A DNA stretch of 64,000 bases from JABWAN01 sp041918175 (GTDB taxonomy: Bacteria; Zhuqueibacterota; Zhuqueibacteria; Zhuqueibacterales; Zhuqueibacteraceae), in assembly GCA_041918175.1 (NCBI GenBank), contig JAYRWE010000114.1, positions 1 to 64,000 of the forward strand, given 5' to 3'. Of the stretch, positions 58,720 through 64,000 are shown piece by piece. How positions within the stretch are numbered: position 1 is the stretch's first letter; every line of letters begins with the position of its first letter. Below the pieces are notes generated by a model, which was not told where the DNA came from, did not search any database, and saw only the letters and a program-made list of their open reading frames with translations. A program made the position numbers and the translations under genes.

Positions 58720-59994
58720 TTAATTCGCGGTCAACTGTGCAACCATCTTTTTCGCTTCTGGATACGCAAGCGCGCGCTCCATGTTGCTTGTAGAAAATTT
58801 CGCGATGTCGCGATAGATTTCGAGCGCATAGTCTTTCTTGCCCAATTTGAGATTGGCACGCGCGAGCAGCAGCTTATGAAACGGATCGGTTTGATCGGCT
58901 TGCTCTAAAAGCTCCGCCGCGGTTTTGTAGTCGCCGCTTTCGAGCTTGGCATAGCCGGCAACATAATAATATGATTGCCAATATTCCTCGCCTTCTTTGC
59001 CGCCGTTTTCAATCATCTGTTTGATCTGCTCCGCCATCTTCCACGCTTCGTCGTGTTTGCCCATGCGCGCGAGCGAGCGTGCTTTGCCGTGAAAGAGCCG
59101 GCCATACCATATGAGCTTTTGGGTGCTGTCTATCGAACTGCCGGGCACGGTTTTATAGCCTTCTTCGTAGAGCCGCATGGCTTCTGCCGTGTTGCCAAAT
59201 TCGAGATTGATACGCGCCATGTTGTTGTAGATCCACACTGCGGGAAAGCCGTTCGGCCCAGTGGTGGATCCGTTGCGCAAGTAGCGGGCGAGAAATTCTT
59301 CCTCATTTTTCAATGCCGGCTCGGGTTTGCCTTCATAGAGATGAGAAAACGTGATGCCGAAGAAGGGTTGGAAGGGCGAAGCATCGGGGCCAACTTTGGA
59401 AATCGCGGCTTGATAATTTTCGCGCGCCTTTGCATAGTTTTCCTGCAACAATAGGCAATTGCCGAGCAAGGCATACGCGCGCGCGGTGCTGTTATCCAGC
59501 TTGAGCGCGGCTTCGAAATAAGGGACCGCATCGGCGAATTTCCCCGTGTTCAAATTGATTTGGCCGAGCATCATGCACACGCGGCGGTCGCCGGGGAATT
59601 CTTTGCGCAACGCTTCGAAAATCGGCAGAGCGTCTTGTGCTTTATTGCTAAACACCAATGCCATGGCTTCGAGATACTTTTGCTCGCCTGCGGAAGCGCC
59701 CTTGCTCTTCGCGACAAATTTTTCCGTCAAAGCTACGCGGCGAGCCTGTTGTTGCGTCGTGGCTGCGACCAGCATATAGCCGAACGCAAAATTCGAATCC
59801 GCTTTGACGATTTCTTGCGCGAGCTGTCCGGCTTTTTGCGGATCAAACGATTCGAGCGCGGTCGTGGCCTGTGTCAATAGCTCCAATGCTTGCTTTGATT
59901 TTGTGCTCATCTCGAGTTGCTTCGAACTCGCAAAGGCCGTCGCCGCAAGCGACAGGCAAAGAATTATGACCAAGAGGGAACGAAAACAGCGCAT
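58720..59994 (-). CDS. Secreted tetratricopeptide-repeat protein
   Basis: 424 residues from ATG 59994 (TAGGAG upstream). Signal peptide (LLVIILCLSLAATAFASSK). The rest is TPR: GKFADAVPYFEAALKLDNST, NYAKARENYQAAI, GNTAEAMRLYEEGYK, GDYKTAAELLEQADQTDP and KDYALEIYRDIAK, about nine to ten units. Scaffold protein in the periplasm or exported; partner unknown. Confidence 0.82.
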   Translation of the reverse strand: MRCFRSLLVIILCLSLAATAFASSKQLEMSTKSKQALELLTQATTALESFDPQKAGQLAQEIVKADSNFAFGYMLVAATTQQQARRVALTEKFVAKSKGASAGEQKYLEAMALVFSNKAQDALPIFEALRKEFPGDRRVCMMLGQINLNTGKFADAVPYFEAALKLDNSTARAYALLGNCLLLQENYAKARENYQAAISKVGPDASPFQPFFGITFSHLYEGKPEPALKNEEEFLARYLRNGSTTGPNGFPAVWIYNNMARINLEFGNTAEAMRLYEEGYKTVPGSSIDSTQKLIWYGRLFHGKARSLARMGKHDEAWKMAEQIKQMIENGGKEGEEYWQSYYYVAGYAKLESGDYKTAAELLEQADQTDPFHKLLLARANLKLGKKDYALEIYRDIAKFSTSNMERALAYPEAKKMVAQLTAN

Positions 59995-60087
59995 AGGGAT
60001 TGCTCCTAGTTTGGTGATCAACAATTTTTTTTCTGAAAGACGCGAGCTTCATCGTTTTGTTCAAAAAATCCTAAACCCAAAATACGA

Positions 60088-60118
60088 AACCCGGTTTGCC
60101 CATGACAAACCGGGTTTT
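60088..60118. terminator. Hairpin after the SET gene (possible terminator)
   Basis: AAACCCGGTTTG (60088-60099) pairs with CAAACCGGGTTT (60107-60118). The T-tract is weak, so termination is only likely. Confidence 0.55.
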
Positions 60119-60140
60119 AAACGCCAGGCTCCAGGCCAGA

Positions 60141-60695
60141 TCAAGCTTGCTGCGTTTTTCGTGTTGCGTGCCTCGTGTGTTGCTGCGCAATACTTTGCAA
60201 AGTATGCTGCATCATGTATTGGCCATAGGCGGCTTGCACTTCGGGCAGAAGGTGATCCGTGCCGCGCACGATATTGCGGCAGTTCGCTGCGCCGCAGCCG
60301 CAGGCCAGTATGAAATTTTCATCGATCTCGCTTGTGGCGTAATCATACGTTACTTCTTCGCCGGGCATGATGTCGCGCCGCGCCGTCATCGTGTGATCGT
60401 TCATGAACCAAGTATTGGCGTCACAGCTATGGTTGGTGTAATCCGCCGGATCCTCGGGCTTGTTATGCTTGCGCCCGGAATAAAGTTCGGGCCCGATTTG
60501 ATATGCATAGCGTAAATATTCCTGTTGTTCAGCCTCGGGCAAACGACGCAACTCGTCGAACGTAACGAGATATTGGCGCTCACGTTCTTCCTCGGTTTCA
60601 TGCCAAACAACCTCGCCGGCTTTGATAAAATTCTTCGCGAAAATTCCAGTGCCTTGAATTTTGCTGCGACGCACTTCGATACTCGGATGTAGCAT
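60141..60695 (-). CDS. SET-domain protein lysine methyltransferase
   Basis: 184 residues. SET landmarks: SKIQGTGIFAKNFIKAGEVV, NHSCDANTWFM (the NHS motif), MPGEEVTYDYAT (catalytic Tyr region), then post-SET CGCGAANCRNIVRG. Bacterial SET proteins methylate lysines in ribosomal or secreted proteins; the target is unknown here. GGGAG precedes the ATG. Confidence 0.9.
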   Translation of the reverse strand: MLHPSIEVRRSKIQGTGIFAKNFIKAGEVVWHETEEERERQYLVTFDELRRLPEAEQQEYLRYAYQIGPELYSGRKHNKPEDPADYTNHSCDANTWFMNDHTMTARRDIMPGEEVTYDYATSEIDENFILACGCGAANCRNIVRGTDHLLPEVQAAYGQYMMQHTLQSIAQQHTRHATRKTQQA

Positions 60696-60736
60696 AACGC
60701 TCCCTGTTATGAGGTGAATTGCAATAACACGATTTG

Positions 60737-60852
60737 CACTTGTGGATTTGTGGATTGCTGGATTGTTGGATTGTTGGATTGCTGGATTGCTTGTTTTTCC
60801 ATCACTCCATCACTCCACCAATCCATTAATCCAGCAATCCATCAATCCATCT
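60737..60852. repeat. TGGATTG heptamer array with inverted arms
   Basis: GGATTGCTGGATTGTTGGAT on the left, and CCAATCCATTAATCCAGCAA on the right. The right end overlaps the end of the BNR gene. Confidence 0.88.
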
Positions 60853-61849
60853 ACGGTTTGGTCCAACTCTCTGCACCGAGCGTGAGCGTGCGTATCGGCA
60901 CGCCTTTTAGGCCGAAGCTTTGCCAAGTGTGGCCATAATCTGTGCTGCGCAGCACGCCGTTTTCATGCGTGCCGACAAAGATCGTTTGGCGATCTTCGAG
61001 CGGCAAGATTGCGAGGACGCTGCCGAGTTGCTCGCTGCCTTCGAGCACCGCCCAATTTTCTCCCGGGGAAGAAGCGCGATAGAGGCCTTTCGCAAACAAA
61101 CCCGCATATATGGGCGCTGTTGCGCCGCCGCCGGCAAGCGCATAAACGGAAACACTGTCGCTGCCCATATCCACGTTATCGAATTTCTCGCCGCCGTCAA
61201 AGCTTTCGAACAAACCGTGATACTCCGTGCCGACCCAATAAATGCCCGGCCACGATTCCGGCTCGCGCAACAGAGCACGAATCGAAATTCCGGCAAAGGC
61301 CACGAGCGTCCATTCTTTGCCTTTGTTGAAAGATTCGTACAAGCCTGCTTCGGTGCCAGCCCATATGCGATGATCCTGTTTCGGATCAAGCAATAAACAA
61401 CTCACGAATAGATTCTGCAAACCTTGATTGCGCGCTTGCCAGGTTTTGCCAAAATCTTCCGAAACGAAAATGCCGCGCGCGGTTGCGGCGTAAATAGCGT
61501 GCCCGTTTTCCGTATCGACTTTGAGATCTAAAACCTCTCCCACCTGATCGGTCGTGAGCAATTGCCAACCGGTGGGATTGGTGAAAGGTCGCACAATGCC
61601 ATGCGAACCGCCGAGCAAAAAGCGCGGCTCCCCGCTAGCGACGATGGTCGCAGCCGCGCGCACGGAAAAATTCGGCCACGCCACGTTTTTCCAATTGGGC
61701 GATTCGAGCGCGGTGACGTATAGCCCGGCATTGTTGCTGTTGTTGTCGAAAAGCGTCGCAACACCGGCGAATAATTTTTCATCGGTTTGCGCATGCGTTG
61801 TCGTTACATACAACAACACTGCGAGCACAGAAATACGATAAAGTTTCAT
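60851..61849 (-). CDS. Secreted BNR/sialidase-like beta-propeller
   Basis: 332 residues. Signal peptide ends in TTTHAQTDE. Asp-box repeats SEDFGKTW, SFNKGKEW, SFDGGEKF, SSPGENW and STDYGHTW mark a sialidase/Ycf48-like propeller with about six blades. No catalytic residues of sialidases are evident, so it is likely a binding scaffold. AGGAAG precedes the ATG. Confidence 0.82.
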   Translation of the reverse strand: MKLYRISVLAVLLYVTTTHAQTDEKLFAGVATLFDNNSNNAGLYVTALESPNWKNVAWPNFSVRAAATIVASGEPRFLLGGSHGIVRPFTNPTGWQLLTTDQVGEVLDLKVDTENGHAIYAATARGIFVSEDFGKTWQARNQGLQNLFVSCLLLDPKQDHRIWAGTEAGLYESFNKGKEWTLVAFAGISIRALLREPESWPGIYWVGTEYHGLFESFDGGEKFDNVDMGSDSVSVYALAGGGATAPIYAGLFAKGLYRASSPGENWAVLEGSEQLGSVLAILPLEDRQTIFVGTHENGVLRSTDYGHTWQSFGLKGVPIRTLTLGAESWTKP

Positions 61850-61906
61850 GGTGTCTTCCTAACGGTTAAATGAAAGTCCTTTTTGAGTGCCGAATGTGTT
61901 CTGGGC

Positions 61907-61951
61907 CGTTACACATTACATGGCGCTTCGTGTAACGTGTAATGGGTAACG
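61907..61951. repeat. TTACACGTTAC-family hairpin, degenerate copy
   Basis: CGTTACACATTACA pairs with TGTAATGGGTAACG; compare the perfect form at 1465-1518. Confidence 0.75.
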
Positions 61952-61961
61952 TGATAAAACC

Positions 61962-62678
61962 CTAGGGATTCGTCGGGCGAATATCGATCTCGCTGACCAT
62001 GGCGCGTTGCGGAATTTGCAGCGCGGCGAGAATCGTTTCCGCCACGTCTTCGGGTTGAATGATGTTTGTTTGTGCGGCGCGAGAAGTGCGATCATGCCCC
62101 GCGCCAAAATCCGTGGCCACCGAGCCGGGGCAAATCGTCAACACGCGCACGCCGTGCTTGCGCTCTTCGAGCATGAGGCATTGCCCAAACGCGCGCAGGC
62201 CCCATTTGGTTGCCGCATAGCCGCCGCCGTTGACAAAAGCATTTTTGCCGGCGAGCGAAGCGACATTGACGATAAAACTCTCGCCCGCTTGGCGCAAATA
62301 GGGCAAGGCCTCGCGCGTGGCAATAAACACCGCGCGCAGATTGATTGCGAACATTTCATCCCACTGTACCGTGGTCATTTCCGCCACCGGGCGAAAATAT
62401 CCCAACCCGGCATTGTTGATCAGAATATCGAGACGGCCAAATTTTTCATGCGCCTGCGCCACAAGTGTTTTGATCTGCGCCTCATCATGCAAATCAGCGA
62501 TTCCGGTTGCGACTTCGACGTTGGCCTGGCGCGCTTGATCGGCGACGTGTTGCAGTCGAGCCGCGTCGCGCGCGGTCAAAAAAAGTTTCGCGCCGGCGTT
62601 GGCCAGAGAAATGGTAATGGCTTCGCCAATGCCTCGGCTCGCGCCGGTGACGAGGGCTACTTTGTTTTTGAGATTCAT
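61962..62678 (-). CDS. Short-chain dehydrogenase/reductase
   Basis: 238 residues from ATG 62678 (AGGA upstream). Rossmann motif TGASRGIGEA, NNAG (DILINNAGLGYF), and catalytic Ser/Tyr/Lys in NVASLAGK and GGYAATKWG. Classical SDR using NAD(P)H; the substrate is unknown. Acidic residue after strand 2 is not decisive for cofactor choice. Confidence 0.9.
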   Translation of the reverse strand: MNLKNKVALVTGASRGIGEAITISLANAGAKLFLTARDAARLQHVADQARQANVEVATGIADLHDEAQIKTLVAQAHEKFGRLDILINNAGLGYFRPVAEMTTVQWDEMFAINLRAVFIATREALPYLRQAGESFIVNVASLAGKNAFVNGGGYAATKWGLRAFGQCLMLEERKHGVRVLTICPGSVATDFGAGHDRTSRAAQTNIIQPEDVAETILAALQIPQRAMVSEIDIRPTNP

Positions 62679-62799
62679 TGCGATCCTGCCTAAATGAAAC
62701 GATGACGAACTTGGCAACGGCAGACTAAAACTCTTATCCGCCTTTCAGAAAAATACGAAGCGATGAGCGCTTTCGTAGATCATGACCGTTTGAAGAACA

Positions 62800-64000
62800 T
62801 CAGCCTTGCACTTCCGCCAATACCATGACTGGCGTGTCCGGCGTAAATTTGCGCAATTCGATTTCGCCCAAAGAGAGCACTTGCGTCGCTTCTATGAGTC
62901 CGGAAAAATCAAGCAGCCGCGGGCCGATGGCCAAATGCACGTTTGGAATTTGCGCGCCGCTGTCGCCATAATACGAATGCGCTTCGAGAAAACGTTTCAG
63001 TTTGTCCGGCGTTTCGCCCGCGCTCATTTCTTCCACTGCGGCATGTTTAAACGTGAGCCGCACCACGCCATGCTGGTCGATGAGCACAACCGGCCGCGTT
63101 TTGTATTTTATGAGTCCCCAAAAACGCGACGTGCGTTTGAAAGTTGCATAGGCGCTGAAAAAGCCTGTGTCCGCCAACACGGTGATTTTGCGCTCTTGGG
63201 TTGCTAACGCGATCGCGGCGACGTCCGAGCGTTTGTGCGCCGACATGATTTTGCCGAAGTGATCCAAAAAGCGCACGTCGGTGGAGCCGATGGCAATCGC
63301 CACGACGCGATGGTGGCGCACATCCACTTCGAGCCGCACATCAACGGTTTCCGGCACTGCCCCCATCTTGATGACCACGGCCTCGGCCTCTTGCCGAATG
63401 CGCATGAGATCCTCCGCGGTGGGATTGACGATGCTACGCTCAATGGTTTCGCGCACCATAGCCAGCGCCACCCCAATCGCAGAAATGATCGCATTGTTTG
63501 GCACCAGTTCGATCGGCAGCCCGGTAATCTCCGCGAGGTAAGGCAGCAAGGTTGAAGCGCCGCCGCCGCCGCCAATGAGGCGCACGGTGTTGGGATTCAA
63601 CTCGTAGCTCTCCACCAATTCATTGATCACACCGGCGAGGCGACTGCACGCCTTCTCCAACATGTTTTCAGCCAACTCACGCGGCGGCCGTTGCAACAGC
63701 TCGCCGAATTTATCAAACGCCCGCGCGATGTTTTGCTCGCCGCCGTGCGCGTAATCGTATTCGGGCACGCGTTTGAGATAATTCGCCGCGCCGGTGATGG
63801 TGAGCGCAAAATTGCGCTCGCGACTTTGTAGAAACACATAGTCATTCGGATCGCCGGGTTTGGGCGCGCCCAACACGGCCTCGGCTTTTTCCAAATCGTG
63901 AATTTGAGTAAAAGCTTCGTACGCCATGCCGGAAATGTGCGCACTGCGCGGGCCCAGATCGATGATTTGCCGATTCTGCACGCGCGGCATGCTGCCTCCG
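62800..64000 (-). CDS. Hydantoinase/oxoprolinase family protein, 5' end outside the window
   Basis: About 400 residues visible; the frame stays open to the window edge. GGSMPRVQNRQIIDLGPRSA resembles the hydantoinase A ending of strand-loop motifs. VRLIGGGGGASTLLPYLAEI and PNNAIISAIGVALAMVRETI are the conserved ATPase-like and active-site regions. C-terminal residues about 245-396 carry extra domains. ATP-dependent cleavage of hydantoin or oxoproline rings is the family reaction; the substrate is uncertain. Confidence 0.78.
   Translation of the reverse strand, partial: GGSMPRVQNRQIIDLGPRSAHISGMAYEAFTQIHDLEKAEAVLGAPKPGDPNDYVFLQSRERNFALTITGAANYLKRVPEYDYAHGGEQNIARAFDKFGELLQRPPRELAENMLEKACSRLAGVINELVESYELNPNTVRLIGGGGGASTLLPYLAEITGLPIELVPNNAIISAIGVALAMVRETIERSIVNPTAEDLMRIRQEAEAVVIKMGAVPETVDVRLEVDVRHHRVVAIAIGSTDVRFLDHFGKIMSAHKRSDVAAIALATQERKITVLADTGFFSAYATFKRTSRFWGLIKYKTRPVVLIDQHGVVRLTFKHAAVEEMSAGETPDKLKRFLEAHSYYGDSGAQIPNVHLAIGPRLLDFSGLIEATQVLSLGEIELRKFTPDTPVMVLAEVQG

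Noticed and set aside
1..64000. tRNA, rRNA or insertion-sequence transposase genes
   Set aside because: No tRNA-like cloverleaf with TTCGA-type arm, rRNA or transposase was recognised by eye; a dedicated search could still find a tRNA.

Overview
The window looks like chromosome from a Gram-negative, GC-moderate (mid-50s % by eye) environmental bacterium. The evidence is a lipoprotein diacylglyceryl transferase, a tripartite RND efflux operon, TolC-like and DUF5916-type outer-membrane barrels, and a Lol-type lipobox protein. The gene mix (DUF5916, WD40 proteins, ECF42 sigma with DGPF protein, VTE5/VTE6-like kinase, many toxin-antitoxin pairs) and a very heavy load of dispersed palindromic repeats remind me of FCB-related candidate phyla such as KSB1/Calditrichota. 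That placement is a guess from gene content; no rRNA or tRNA is visible to fix it.

Layout: 1-612 holds no gene but a nested set of inverted repeats. 646-4501 is a sulfur cluster (TauE/SafE permease, MBL-rhodanese protein, two YeeE/YedE halves). 4781-11711 has a methyltransferase, a secreted protein, a GT51 transglycosylase, a 14-repeat WD40 protein and an ECF42 sigma factor with its DGPF/YCII partner. 12088-17846 has a DUF5916 barrel, an AbrB-RelE pair, small membrane proteins with an SRPBCC protein, a decayed gene and a VOC protein. 18027-22249 is a metallophosphoesterase followed by an accessory stretch: HTH-PIN pair, a TIR-like/coiled-coil/DUF1566 protein whose C-terminus resembles a diversity-generating-retroelement target, and a HEPN gene with an unusual small partner.

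22337-34136 is mostly housekeeping or cell-envelope material (ABC exporter, YHS-thioredoxin, ClpX-like ATPase, VTE5-VTE6-like fusion, DivIC-like protein, DUF502, outer-membrane barrel, RsbW-like kinase). 34486-37188 is the most unusual locus: the two ends of what looks like one LRR-Roc-COR-TIR gene lie on either side of a 1-kb AT-rich cassette that carries an HpaA-like lipoprotein and a 12-copy heptanucleotide tract. 37439-45240 has an MNT-HEPN pair, RecQ, an arsenic operon (MarR-type regulator plus ArsM-ArsN2 fusion), an HTH-HEPN pair and Lgt. 45591-51341 has a copper ATPase, an ATPase-TOPRIM-like pair that may be a defence operon, and two YgiT-like zinc-ribbon genes. 51452-57947 (minus) is a PadR-regulated RND efflux operon. 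The rest holds an AhpD-like protein, a TPR protein, a SET methyltransferase, a BNR-repeat protein, an SDR and the 3' part of a hydantoinase-like gene cut by the window edge.

Repeats run through everything. At least eight families can be told apart by eye. One of them (the CCCCCTTGAGGGGG family) is inserted in frame inside at least four protein genes, in the manner of Rickettsia palindromic elements. Another (about 100 bp, five copies) ends directly in front of start codons in two places. Start codons were chosen by Shine-Dalgarno position where possible; no alignment, profile search or folding program was available, so family names rest on motif recognition.
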